Source: Myxococcales bacterium (lineage in GTDB: Bacteria > Myxococcota_A > Polyangia > Nannocystales > Nannocystaceae). From it: a stretch of DNA of 64,000 nucleotides. The notes under the pieces are model-generated. The model was not told the DNA's origin. It saw only the letters and a program-made list of their open reading frames with translations, and made no database searches. The number at the start of each line of letters is the position of its first letter. Position 1 is the first letter of the stretch. The stretch is from positions 62,001-126,000 of the forward strand of contig JACKDW010000007.1 in NCBI GenBank assembly GCA_020633295.1, given 5' to 3'. The position numbers were made by a program, and so were the translations under genes. Shown in pieces: positions 15,706-24,174 of the stretch.

Positions 15706-15876
15706 TTACTTGTCGGACTTGGGCGCCGGCGCGGGCTTCCCAGGCTCACCGCAGTCGGCGAACAGCTCCTCGTAGGAGACCGTGCTGCGGCGCCCCTGCT
15801 TCATCTTGCGCTCGTGCCCCATGTTCTTGCGCCGGCGGGCGCGCTTCTTCTTGGTGATCTTCGTGAAGGATGCCAT
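15706..15876 (-). CDS. 56-aa highly basic protein
   Basis: From ATG 15876 the product is 56 aa with a strongly basic N-terminal half (SFTKITKKKRARRRKNMGHE) and a C-terminal Pro/Lys tail after an acidic patch (YEELFADCG). The basic block resembles small ribosome- or RNA-binding proteins. I recall similar short basic proteins in related bacteria but cannot name a family. It lies 74 bp downstream of spoT on the same strand, so it may be the last gene of the yicC-gmk-spoT unit. The frame extends 13 codons upstream, but that part is not protein-like. Confidence 0.6.
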   Translation of the reverse strand: MASFTKITKKKRARRRKNMGHERKMKQGRRSTVSYEELFADCGEPGKPAPAPKSDK

Positions 15877-15949
15877 CGGTCGCTCGCGTGTCGGGAGCGG
15901 GAGGGATAGCGGCACCCCGCGCGGTTGTCAACCGGCTGCCGGGACCCGC

Positions 15950-18430
15950 TCAGGAACGCTCGTACTGGTAGGAGCTGCGCCCAAACACGCGCCGTACGGC
16001 GAGCACGCCGTCGATCTCCTGGAGCGCCTGCATCAAGGACTCGAGCTGATCGAGCGCGCTCACGGTCGCGTGGAAGGTGTTGATCGCCCGCTGCCCCGAG
16101 TCATAGGTACGACAGTTGGCCTGCTTGATGTTGACGCCGTGGTGCGAGAAGACGCGGCTCATCTCGGCGAGCAGGCCGACGGTGTTGGTCGTGCGCACCT
16201 CGACGGTGACCGACCGCGCGAGCTCGAGCCCGGGCTCCCACGCGAGGTACACGCGACGCTCGCCGATGGGATCGAGCGCGTCGGGGCAGCTCTCGACGTG
16301 GGCGATGATGCCCTTGTTGGGGACGAAGTGACCGATCAGCGGATCCCCGGGGATCGGCTGACAGCACGTCGCTAGCTGGATCATCGCGCCCCCCGACCCG
16401 ATGCTGTCGACGGCCGCGCGCGTGACCTGAATCGGGGTCTCGGGCGCGCCCTCGCGCGCGGCCGCGCCGAGCCCCCGCGCGCCCTTGGCGGTCTCCTCCG
16501 CGCTGGGCTCGCGCTCTCCCTTGCGGCCGGAGAGGCTGCGGATCATCCGCGTGAACAGGTTCGTCTCCGAGCGAGTCGCGCGCGCTTCAGCCGGCTCGGG
16601 GCGCGGCGGCGCGAGCACGTCGATGATCTTCTCGACCGTGAGCAGGCCCGCGCCCGCGGCCTCGTAGAGCCCGTCGATGCCCTTGAGGTCGCGACCGAGA
16701 TGGAACGTCTCGGCTTTCTCGGCGACCACGCCGCGCTCCTCGAGCTCGCCGAGCGCCTGCCCGCGCAGCCCGAGCGCCTGCTCGAGCAGGCTGCGGCCGA
16801 TCGAGCGCAGCCGCGTGCGCTCCTCGTGGCGCAGGTGCTGCTTGATCCGCGTCCGCGCCCGCGCGCTGCGACAGAGCTTGAGCCACTCCCGTCGCGGCCG
16901 CGCGTTGGGGCTCGTGATGATCTCGACGGTGTCGCCCTGGCGGAGCTGGTAGCGCAGCGGGACCAGCTGCCCGTTGACGCGCGCGCCGGAGCAGCGCGAG
17001 CCCACGTCGGTGTGAATCGCGAAGGCGAAGTCGATCGGCGTCGCGCCCTTGGGGAGCGTCCGGATGTCACCCTGAGGCGTGAACACGTAGACCTCGTCGG
17101 CGAACAGGTCGGCCTTGACCGCAGCGATGAACTCGTGCGGATCCGAGACCTCCTCCTGCCAGTCCATGACTTCCTTCAGCCACAGCGGACGACGCCAGCG
17201 CCCGCCGGGGTTCATGTCGCCGGCGGCCGGCTCGGAGTCACGCTCCCACTCGGCGACGATCCCCCGCGAGGCGACGGCGTCCATGGCGCCCGAACGGATG
17301 TGGATGCGACGGCGCACGCCGCTGCGGTTGACGACGGTGGTGTGCAGCGCCTGGTAGTGATTGGGCCGCGGCAGCGCGACGTGATCGCGAAACGCCCCCG
17401 GCACCGGCTTGAACAGGCTGTGCACGACGCCCAGCGCGACGTAGCAGGCCGTGCGATCGCGGACGATCAGCTCGTACTGGACGACATCCGAGGGGTGCTC
17501 GATGGCGTTCGCGCGCGCCTCGAGGGCGCGGTAGACCTCGTAGGTCGTGCGCACGCGCGGCTTCACCTGGACATCGCCGAAGCGCGCGCGCTCCCAGCGA
17601 ACGTCGTCGTCGGGGAGCGCGCCCCGTCCCTGCTCCGATTCCGCGAACGCGCGCGTGAGCTCCTCGACGCCGTCGTCGATGAACCGCGGCGAGGCCTCGA
17701 GCAGGCCGTCGACCTTGCTCGTCACGTTCTCGTACTCGGCCGGCTCGAGGTAGCGGAAGCTGAGGTTCTCGAGCTCCGAGCGGATCGCCTGGACGCCGAG
17801 CTGGTGGGCCAGCGGCGCGTAGATCTCCATGGTCTCGCGGCTGATCCGAGCCCGCTTCTCCTGCGGCATGTGCTCGAGCGTCTGCATGTTGTCGAGCCGA
17901 TCCGCGAGCTTGACGAGCAGGACGCGGATGTCCTGACTCATCGCCAGCAGCATCTTGCGGAAGCTCTCCGCCTGCTGCTCCTGGCGCGAGAGGTACGGGA
18001 CCTTGCCCATCTTGGTGACGCCGTCGACGATGATCGCGACCTCGTTGCCGACGTGCTCGGCGACGTCGGGCACCGTGAGCTCCGAGTCCTCGACCGAGTC
18101 GTGCAGCAGCCCGGCCGCGACGCTGCAGGCGCCGAGGCCCATGCGCGCGATCGTCCGCGCGACGCGGACGGGGTGGATGAGGTACGGCTCACCGCTGCGC
18201 CGACGCTGGCCCTCGTGGGCCCGCGTGGCGAGTTCGAACGCGCGATCGACCAGCGTCACGTCGGGCGCGCCGGGTCGCTGCTGCAGCTCGGCGATCACCT
18301 CGTCGAGCAGCGCGCGTGGGTCACGATTGGAGCGACTCGAGTTCCGACGATCGGACGCGAGCACGGGCGCGTCTGAGGGCGCTTGCGCCGGATCGGCGGG
18401 CGCGGGCGAGGCTTCAAGCCCGGGGTTCAT
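15950..18430 (-). CDS. spoT: SpoT/Rel-family (p)ppGpp enzyme, hydrolase intact, synthetase degenerate
   Basis: An 826-aa RelA/SpoT homolog with the full domain order. The HD hydrolase domain has RRRSGEPYLIHPVRV, LLHDSVEDS (His110, Asp111, Glu114, Asp115) and KLADRLDNM. The pseudo-synthetase spans about 285-395, TGS is at 446-510 (YVFTPQGDIRTLPKGATPID), a helical region follows, and a C-terminal ACT domain ends the protein (TVEVRTTNTVGLLAEMSRVF). In the synthetase, the usual YDLxAxR is YELIVR and the usual E-[IV]-Q-I-R-T is RIHIRS, so the catalytic Asp and Glu are replaced by Glu320 and an Arg. The Lys/Ser-rich G-loop is also altered (PRVRTTYEVY). It is therefore probably a ppGpp hydrolase without synthesis. 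ATG 18430 lies 2 nt after the gmk stop, with AGGAG upstream. Confidence 0.92.
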   Translation of the reverse strand: MNPGLEASPAPADPAQAPSDAPVLASDRRNSSRSNRDPRALLDEVIAELQQRPGAPDVTLVDRAFELATRAHEGQRRRSGEPYLIHPVRVARTIARMGLGACSVAAGLLHDSVEDSELTVPDVAEHVGNEVAIIVDGVTKMGKVPYLSRQEQQAESFRKMLLAMSQDIRVLLVKLADRLDNMQTLEHMPQEKRARISRETMEIYAPLAHQLGVQAIRSELENLSFRYLEPAEYENVTSKVDGLLEASPRFIDDGVEELTRAFAESEQGRGALPDDDVRWERARFGDVQVKPRVRTTYEVYRALEARANAIEHPSDVVQYELIVRDRTACYVALGVVHSLFKPVPGAFRDHVALPRPNHYQALHTTVVNRSGVRRRIHIRSGAMDAVASRGIVAEWERDSEPAAGDMNPGGRWRRPLWLKEVMDWQEEVSDPHEFIAAVKADLFADEVYVFTPQGDIRTLPKGATPIDFAFAIHTDVGSRCSGARVNGQLVPLRYQLRQGDTVEIITSPNARPRREWLKLCRSARARTRIKQHLRHEERTRLRSIGRSLLEQALGLRGQALGELEERGVVAEKAETFHLGRDLKGIDGLYEAAGAGLLTVEKIIDVLAPPRPEPAEARATRSETNLFTRMIRSLSGRKGEREPSAEETAKGARGLGAAAREGAPETPIQVTRAAVDSIGSGGAMIQLATCCQPIPGDPLIGHFVPNKGIIAHVESCPDALDPIGERRVYLAWEPGLELARSVTVEVRTTNTVGLLAEMSRVFSHHGVNIKQANCRTYDSGQRAINTFHATVSALDQLESLMQALQEIDGVLAVRRVFGRSSYQYERS

Positions 18431-18432
18431 CA

Positions 18433-19149
18433 CTACTCCTGATCACCGTCCTTCGACGCGACGCGAAACGTCGCGGCGGGCGCGACGCGGTAGCCGTCGC
18501 CCAGCGAGCCGATTCGCAAGACCTGCTGGCCCGAGAGCACGGCGTCGGCGGCGTGCCGCTGGCGCTCGCGGCGGTGCAGCGCGGAAACGTAGACGGCGCG
18601 GAGCGCGTCAAACGCTCGGTCGAGATCGTCGTTCACGATGACGTAGTCGTACTCATCGTAGTGCCGCAGCTCTTCTCGCGCCACGCGGAGGCGGCGTGCG
18701 ATTACCTCCTCCGGATCGGTCGCGCGGCTGCGGAGCCGACGCTCGAGTTCGACCAGCGAGGGCGGCAGGATGAACACGAGGATGATGTCGTTTTGGAACT
18801 TGCGCTTGAGGTGGCGCCCGCCCTGGAAGTCGATGTCGAACAGCAGGTCGCGCCCCTCGGCCAGGGCGTCGCTCACGAGCTTGGCCGACGTCCCGTAGTT
18901 GTTGCCGTGCACGCAGGCGTACTCGGCGAACTCGTCGGCGGCGGCCATCTCGGCGAAGGTCGCCTTGTCGACAAAGTGGTAATGAACGCCGTCCTGCTCG
19001 TTCTTGCGGGGCCTCCTCGTGGTGTACGAGACGCTGAAGCCGAGCCGTGGGAAGGCGGCGCGCAAGCGGTTGCAGAGGGTCGTCTTTCCGGCGCCCGAAG
19101 GCGATGAGACGACCAGGAGCAGGCCCCGGTGACCGGCGACGTTCGTCAT
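18433..19149 (-). CDS. gmk: guanylate kinase
   Basis: Guanylate kinase (GMP to GDP), 238 aa from ATG 19149. The N-terminus has the P-loop SSPSGAGKTTLC, then the GMP-binding SYTTRRPRKNEQDGVHYHFV and DIDFQGG. ILPPSLVELERRLRSR and EEVIARRL follow, as in the family. Typical length is about 205 aa; the extra is a C-terminal tail of about 40 residues (HRRERQRHAADAVLSGQQVL onward) of unknown role. An upstream frame extends to 19227 without conserved sequence. It lies between yicC and spoT on the same strand and abuts spoT, fitting the known gmk-spoT link of GTP and ppGpp metabolism. Confidence 0.95.
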   Translation of the reverse strand: MTNVAGHRGLLLVVSSPSGAGKTTLCNRLRAAFPRLGFSVSYTTRRPRKNEQDGVHYHFVDKATFAEMAAADEFAEYACVHGNNYGTSAKLVSDALAEGRDLLFDIDFQGGRHLKRKFQNDIILVFILPPSLVELERRLRSRATDPEEVIARRLRVAREELRHYDEYDYVIVNDDLDRAFDALRAVYVSALHRRERQRHAADAVLSGQQVLRIGSLGDGYRVAPAATFRVASKDGDQE

Positions 19150-19251
19150 CTTGTTCGCTTCCCTGCGAGCCCCGCGCGACGCGGACACGATCGATGTCGC
19201 GGGCGATCCGTGCCCGCGCGATCGCATCCCACGCCGGGGGGCGTCTGTCCA

Positions 19252-20181
19252 TTACTCAACATTTTGCACCTGCTCGCGCAGCCGCTCGACGCAGCTCTTG
19301 GCCTCGATCATCAGGCCGCTCCCGCGGTGACTCGTGATCTTGCTGCCGATCGTCGTGATCTCGCGGAACAGCTCCTGACACAGGAAGTCGAGCGTCTTGC
19401 CCTGACCGGCGCGGTGGTCGGCGCCGACCACCTCGCGCAGCTGCGCGAGATGGCTGGCGATGCGCGCCAGCTCCTCGGCCACGTCCCCCTTCTGCACGAG
19501 GATGGCGACCTCCTGGGCGATGCGCTCGGGCGCCGGGCGCTCGGCGTCGACGCGCGCGAGCAGGGCGTGGATCCGCTCCTGCAACCGGTCCTGGAGCCGC
19601 TCGCCCTCGCCCTCCAGCGACGTCTCGATGTCCGCGACGCGCGACTCGAGCTGGCGCGCGTGCTCGAGGATGACCTCGGCCAGGGCCGCGCCCTCGCGGG
19701 CGCGCATGCGACACAGCGCCTCGAGGGCCTCGTCGAGACAGGGCTCGAGCGCGTCGGGGATGGCCGCGACGCGGTCGCTGTCTCCGGGTCGAGAGAGCGT
19801 GGAAAATTTCAATATTTCCATCGCGGTCGGCCCCCGGACCTCGAGCTTTTGTTGACCCCCTAGTTCGGTGATCCGGGCGAGCGCGGCGAGGACCTGACGG
19901 ACGCGCGCGTCCTCGAGGCCGATGCCATCGTCGTCGCTCGTGGCCCGCTGAACGTGCACGTGGACGTCGACGCGACCGCGACCGAGCTCCCGCTTGCGCG
20001 CCTTGATCCGCTGATGAATCCGCTCCTCGCCAGCCGCGCCGAAGGGCTGCCGGACCTTGACCTCGAGGAAGCGCAGGTTGACCGAGCGCAGCTCGACCGT
20101 GAGCGACTGCGGCGCGGCGTCGGTGCCCGCGGTGAGCGGCCGCGTGGCGACCCCGAACCCTGTCATGCTTCGAAGCGACAC
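19252..20181 (-). CDS. yicC: YicC-family endoribonuclease
   Basis: A 309-aa YicC/YloC protein. It begins SLRSMTGFGVATRPL, the hallmark RSMTGF start, followed by VELRSVNLRFLEVKVRQP, and ends EITTIGSKITSHRGSGLMIEAKSCVERLREQVQNVE, the conserved C-terminal domain. Members are endoribonucleases that act on small RNAs or structured RNA. The GTG start is chosen because family proteins have two or three residues before the Ser-Met-Thr; the internal ATG would remove them. It heads the yicC-gmk-spoT run (102-bp gap to gmk) and is divergent from the outer-membrane protein gene, with only 65 bp between. Confidence 0.93.
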   Translation of the reverse strand: MSLRSMTGFGVATRPLTAGTDAAPQSLTVELRSVNLRFLEVKVRQPFGAAGEERIHQRIKARKRELGRGRVDVHVHVQRATSDDDGIGLEDARVRQVLAALARITELGGQQKLEVRGPTAMEILKFSTLSRPGDSDRVAAIPDALEPCLDEALEALCRMRAREGAALAEVILEHARQLESRVADIETSLEGEGERLQDRLQERIHALLARVDAERPAPERIAQEVAILVQKGDVAEELARIASHLAQLREVVGADHRAGQGKTLDFLCQELFREITTIGSKITSHRGSGLMIEAKSCVERLREQVQNVE

Positions 20182-20246
20182 AACGGGGGAGTTAGCGCGC
20201 GGTCCGGGGCTACCGCAAGGGGGCGCGCGATCCTATTCTCGCGGCG

Positions 20247-21050
20247 GTGGTCGCCGACTCCGAGCAAGCGCTGACGCGAGGCTTCGCGCGCGCGATCGGA
20301 CGAGCGACGCGAACGCTCGCGCGCTCGCTGCGAGCGTCGCTGGTGGGCGTCGCGGCGCTCACCGTGCTCGCGCCCGGCCAGGCCGCGGCCGCGCCAAGAC
20401 CGTCTGGAGAGCCGGAGGCCGTGCCCTCCCCCGAACTGACGACGACGCCGAAGAGCGCGCCCCCGCGACGGTTCCTGCTCGGCCTCGAGGGCGTCGCTAT
20501 CCAGACGCCCCCGCTGCGACCCGCGGTCGTGCGCTTCGACTCGCGCTTTCTCGGCAACACCACGACCCTGGGCGGCGCGGGGCTGCTCGCCCGCTATCGC
20601 GCGGTCCCCTTCCTCGCCGTCGACGTCGGGGTGCGCTCGGGCTCGCTGCGGTTCCGCTCGGAGGACGGGCGCGAGACGACGTCGCAGGACCTGGTGCTCG
20701 GCGAGCTGGGTCTGGCGCTGTTCGTCGCGCGCGGCGAGTACGGCCAGCTCGCGCTCGGCGCGGGCTGGGGCGGGATCTACAACCGCGTCCAGTACGAGCA
20801 CGGCGCCGGACGCGAGGGCGTCCAGCACTACGGCTCCGGTCTGATCCGGCTCGGGATCGAGGTCGAGATCCTGCTGCAGCGCGTCGCGGTGTTCTTCTCG
20901 TTCCGCTCGTACGGCGTCGTCACCGATCGCGCTCGCGTGATCGCGAACGGGGCGATCTTCGACAACGCGACCGAGACGCAGAAGCTCGCGCCGGTCGCTA
21001 CGTTCCAGACCTACCTCGCGGGGTCTCTCGGCCTCGCGTATCGATTTTGA
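20247..21050 (+). CDS. predicted outer-membrane beta-barrel protein
   Basis: A 267-aa exported protein. A long basic N-terminus leads into a hydrophobic segment and signal cleavage after GQAAAA. The mature part alternates hydrophobic and polar residues in strands (RFLLGLEGVAIQ, GLLARYRAVPFLAVDVGV, LAGSLGLAYRF) and ends with Phe, the usual last residue of a beta-barrel recognised by BamA. No enzymatic motif is seen. GTG 20247 follows TATTCT (20234-20239) by 7 nt, so the transcript may be leaderless. It is convergent with a 62-aa protein whose stop is 3 nt away. Confidence 0.65.
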   Translation: MVADSEQALTRGFARAIGRATRTLARSLRASLVGVAALTVLAPGQAAAAPRPSGEPEAVPSPELTTTPKSAPPRRFLLGLEGVAIQTPPLRPAVVRFDSRFLGNTTTLGGAGLLARYRAVPFLAVDVGVRSGSLRFRSEDGRETTSQDLVLGELGLALFVARGEYGQLALGAGWGGIYNRVQYEHGAGREGVQHYGSGLIRLGIEVEILLQRVAVFFSFRSYGVVTDRARVIANGAIFDNATETQKLAPVATFQTYLAGSLGLAYRF

Positions 21051-21053
21051 GGT

Positions 21054-21242
21054 TCAGCCGAGGTTCGGGGGCGCGGGCTGCTCGCGCTCGAACTTGGCGA
21101 ACAGCGCCTCGATCCCGCGGTAGCGGAGCGTGCTCTGCTCGCTCTCCTGAACCACCTGGGCCGGCTCGACGGCGGCTGCTGCTGCTGCTGCGCCGCTGAA
21201 CTCCGGCAGAATGAGTTGCACGATCAACATCAACGTCGGCAT
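21054..21242 (-). CDS. 62-aa protein with hydrophobic N-terminus
   Basis: ATG 21242 has AGGAG 8 nt upstream, the strongest sign that this short frame is real. The N-terminal TLMLIVQLILPEFSG is hydrophobic and could be a membrane anchor or signal, followed by seven alanines and a polar tail (ESEQSTLRYRGIEALFAKFE). No family is recognised. Its stop nearly touches the stop of the convergent beta-barrel gene, leaving no room for a separate terminator. Confidence 0.55.
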   Translation of the reverse strand: MPTLMLIVQLILPEFSGAAAAAAAVEPAQVVQESEQSTLRYRGIEALFAKFEREQPAPPNLG

Positions 21243-21311
21243 GGCGATCTCCTGACGAAGATCGAGGTATCAGGGGTACCTACATCAACCCAAATTTCCC
21301 GTGGATTCCGA

Positions 21312-23084
21312 TCACCGTCGCAGTCGCAGACGATCCAGGCGCGGGAGATCGTCGGCGAACTCCGGCAGCTCGAGGGAGCGCGTGATGAGCATCGCGGTGA
21401 GCGGCGCGTAGAGCACGGAGACCACCCGCAGGGCGGCGACGCGCGCGGCGATCGTCTCGCGCGCGGCGTCGCGTTCGGCGACCGACGCCGCCGCGCGATA
21501 GGCCTCGAGCGCGGCGTCCAGCGCGTCGTCCCGAACGCCGGAGTAGTTGAGCCGGCCGTCGCTGTGAAAGTACGGATAGAGGTCGGCGTCGCTCGCGAGC
21601 GCGAGGCGGGCGACGACCGCGTCGAAGGTCCCCTCGCGGATCGGCTTCTGTTGCAGGTAGCTCCAGCTCGCGGTCACGTTGGGCGCCTGCACCCCGATCG
21701 AGCGCCACGCCTCGCGCACGGCGCCAGTGATGTCGGCGCCGAAGCCCTTGCTCCCATCCCACATCAACGGGACGCGGAGGTTCCCGCCCGGCCGGCGTCG
21801 AAGCCCGCGATCGAGCGGCCAGTGAAGCGCGTCGAGGGCCGACGCCGCGGCCGCCTGGCGCGCGGCGTCGCGCTGCTCGGACACGGCCGCGGACGGCCGC
21901 TCGAGCGTCCACCGCGGCACGAGGTGCGCCGCCTCGAGATCACCCGCCGCCAGCGCTGCTAGATCGAGCGCGATCGGACCGACGCGATCGACCGGCGCGT
22001 CGCTCGCGAGCGCGGGCTGGCGATACAGCGCGCGCGCGATGTGCTCGCGCGGAAGCACGCCGTCGAGCGCCTCGCGCAGCGCCGGGTCGGCGAGCACGCC
22101 TCGGCGCGTGTTGTAGATGACGAGGTCGTAGCGCGCGGGCGAGAGCAGGACCGCGTGGAAGCGCGCCGCCATCCCGGGCTTCGCCAGCTCATCGGGCACG
22201 TAGAGCGGCGCGAGCGAGTCGACGATATCGACCTCTCCGCGACGCGCGAGCGTCAACGCCTGGGCGCCGTCGGGCAGCACGCGGAACACGATCCGCGTCG
22301 GCGCGCGCTCGTCGACGCGCGCGGGCTCGGTCGCCTCGAGCACGAGCCGGCCGTCGCCGACGAACTCGAGCTTCATGGGCCCGCTGCCGATCGGCGCGCG
22401 CGCGAGATCACGCGCCTGACCGGAGTACGCCGCCCGCGGCACGATCTTGATGGCGGCGATGCGCTCGAGCGCGAGCGGCTCGCTGCGGTCAAAGCGAAGA
22501 CGCAACCACGGACCGGGGAGCATCTCGGGCTCGACGTCGCCCTTCGGCTCGGCGGTCTCGCCACCCGCGGCGGGGATCCGCTCGAGCAGCGTTACCTCAC
22601 GAAGCGACGAGAGCCCGTGTCGGGCCCGGAGCGCGTGCGCATTCGCCCGTGTCCAGCGCTCGACGCTGAAGAGCGCGTCATCGGGCGTGACCGGCGAATC
22701 GTCGTGAAAGCGATGACCTTCGGCGAGTCGACAGTGGACGGTCGTGCTCGATCGCTCGAGCTCGAGTCGACATTCCTCGGCGAGCGCCGGCGAATACCAC
22801 GGCGCACCTCGGGGATCGCGCCGCGTGAGCCCCTCAAACAACGCGTCATCCACGATGCGCCGGGCCCAGGGATCGAGGGCCGAAAACGGGTCGAACGCGG
22901 CCGGAAGGCTGCGTACCGCGATCACGACCGTCTCCTGGGCGGGCTCGTCGAGCCGCTCGGCGAGCTCGCTCACCGCCACGTCACGCGCCTGCGTGCTGCT
23001 CGCTTCGCGCGCGTCGTCATCACCGCACGCGATCGCGAGACCGAGCGCGAGTTGCAGACCTCGGCGGGCCCTCGCCCGCGCCAT
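21312..23084 (-). CDS. ABC-transporter solute-binding lipoprotein (peptide/nickel family 5 type)
   Basis: A 590-aa family 5 extracellular solute-binding protein (OppA/DppA type). The N-terminus GLQLALGLAIACGDDD has a lipobox with Cys20. The mature start has RSLPAAFDPFSALDPWARRI and DDALFEGLTRRDPRGAPWYS, then SPVTPDDALFSVERW, the domain signature that precedes the ligand cleft. Later VIYNTRRGVLADPALREAL and GADITGAVREAWRSIGV also match the family. It would bind a peptide-like ligand in the periplasm; no permease or ATPase gene lies next to it, so its transporter is elsewhere or it has another role. ATG 23084 gives a normal lipoprotein signal; the frame upstream is not protein-like. Confidence 0.85.
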   Translation of the reverse strand: MARARARRGLQLALGLAIACGDDDAREASSTQARDVAVSELAERLDEPAQETVVIAVRSLPAAFDPFSALDPWARRIVDDALFEGLTRRDPRGAPWYSPALAEECRLELERSSTTVHCRLAEGHRFHDDSPVTPDDALFSVERWTRANAHALRARHGLSSLREVTLLERIPAAGGETAEPKGDVEPEMLPGPWLRLRFDRSEPLALERIAAIKIVPRAAYSGQARDLARAPIGSGPMKLEFVGDGRLVLEATEPARVDERAPTRIVFRVLPDGAQALTLARRGEVDIVDSLAPLYVPDELAKPGMAARFHAVLLSPARYDLVIYNTRRGVLADPALREALDGVLPREHIARALYRQPALASDAPVDRVGPIALDLAALAAGDLEAAHLVPRWTLERPSAAVSEQRDAARQAAAASALDALHWPLDRGLRRRPGGNLRVPLMWDGSKGFGADITGAVREAWRSIGVQAPNVTASWSYLQQKPIREGTFDAVVARLALASDADLYPYFHSDGRLNYSGVRDDALDAALEAYRAAASVAERDAARETIAARVAALRVVSVLYAPLTAMLITRSLELPEFADDLPRLDRLRLRR

Positions 23085-23186
23085 GGACTCGCGCGCTCGA
23101 CTCGCCCATCTCGCGGGCCGAGAATCACCGCTGGCGAAGCCGCTCACCCCCCGTGAAGTACCCGCCCTGGCGCGTTTTGGGAACGC

Positions 23187-23216
23187 TTGAAAACCCGCAC
23201 GCGCGCGTGATACAGA
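23187..23216 (+). promoter_or_regulatory. sigma70-like promoter of the 242-aa lipoprotein
   Basis: TTGAAA (23187-23192), 18-bp spacer, TACAGA (23211-23216). The expected start near 23223 leaves a leader of about 42 nt containing GGAGGACGGAGGAAG before the ATG. Confidence 0.55.
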
Positions 23217-23264
23217 CTCGCAAGCTCTTTGCTCCTCGTCTGGAGGACGGAGGAAGTTGCCTCG

Positions 23265-23993
23265 ATGATGAAGCGCGCTCTGTTGATCCCACTTCTCCCC
23301 GCCGTGCTGCTGCTCCCCGTGACACTCGGCGGCTGCGACGACGGCTCCAAGCAAGCCGAGAACGTTCCGAGCGAAGACGAGGCGAGCGCTGAGGACGCCG
23401 CCATCAAGGTCGAGCTGCCGCCCTCGCCTGACTTCGACGAGGGCAAGGTCGCGGACAAGTGGGAGGACGGCTCCCTCTCGATCTACGGCCTTCGCAAGTC
23501 GCTCGAGGAGAACGTCAAGGAGGGCGACAAGGGCACCGAGATCATGGTGAAGGGCTTCGTCCAGGACATCTACGAGCCGCCCGAGTGCCCCGAGGGTGAG
23601 ACATGCCCGCCCGCCAAGCAGCCGCACATCTGGATCGCGGACAAGGAAGAGGAGAAGGGCAAGAAGCGGGCGATGATGGTCGTCGGCTACCAGTTCTCGA
23701 TCCCCGAGTGGGAGGCCGAGCAGTGGAAGGACGTGCCCGACGTCCAGTTCGAGAAGGGCAAGCGCTACACCTTCAAGGGTACCTTCAAGCGCTTCTCGGA
23801 CACCGGCTTCGCCGACGCCCGCGGTCTGCTCGACTTCCGCTTCTACAAGGTGGTCGACGAGGCGAGCGGGACTGAGGTTTGGGTCGCGCCGCCGGGCGCC
23901 GCGTGGCACCCCAAGACGCTCGCGTTGCAAGAGGAGCAGCAGAAGAAGTTGATCGAGAAGGTCAACAAGGACGCGAGCAAGAAGCGCGGCTAA
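23265..23993 (+). CDS. lipoprotein of unknown function
   Basis: A 242-aa lipoprotein. MMKRALLIPLLPAVLLLPVT is followed by lipobox LGGC. The mature N-terminus is acidic; a central domain (IMVKGFVQDIYE, PHIWIADKE, VVGYQFSIPEW, KRYTFKGTFKRFS) looks like a small beta-barrel, perhaps OB-fold-like, with a CPEGETCPP cysteine pair. It ends in a Lys/Glu helix. Function unknown. Promoter, ribosome site and a textbook terminator mark it as monocistronic and probably well expressed. Confidence 0.75.
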   Translation: MMKRALLIPLLPAVLLLPVTLGGCDDGSKQAENVPSEDEASAEDAAIKVELPPSPDFDEGKVADKWEDGSLSIYGLRKSLEENVKEGDKGTEIMVKGFVQDIYEPPECPEGETCPPAKQPHIWIADKEEEKGKKRAMMVVGYQFSIPEWEAEQWKDVPDVQFEKGKRYTFKGTFKRFSDTGFADARGLLDFRFYKVVDEASGTEVWVAPPGAAWHPKTLALQEEQQKKLIEKVNKDASKKRG

Positions 23994-24018
23994 CCGCTCC
24001 GGTCACACGCAAGAAAAG

Positions 24019-24046
24019 AAGAGCCCTCGCGGGGCTCTTTTTTTTT
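24019..24046 (+). terminator. intrinsic terminator of the 242-aa lipoprotein
   Basis: AAGAGCCC (24019-24026), loop TCGCG, GGGCTCTT (24032-24039), running into an unbroken T tract (24037-24046). It begins 26 bp after the stop codon: a classic Rho-independent terminator. Confidence 0.95.
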
Positions 24047-24120
24047 GCTCGTCGCGGATCAACAAGTACAGCGACGCGCTGGCTGAAGGCGGCTGGCTGC
24101 TCACGCACGTTAAACGAAAC

Positions 24121-24149
24121 GACCCCGATTCCGCGAGGGAATCGGGGTC
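24121..24149 (-). terminator. intrinsic terminator of the Cys-rich lipoprotein
   Basis: A 12-bp perfect stem, GACCCCGATTCC (24121-24132) with GGAATCGGGGTC (24138-24149), lies 25 bp past the minus-strand stop at 24175. On the minus strand it is followed by GTTTCGTTT. Confidence 0.85.
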
Positions 24150-24174
24150 ATCGCGAGCCTTCAGGCGTCTGGGA

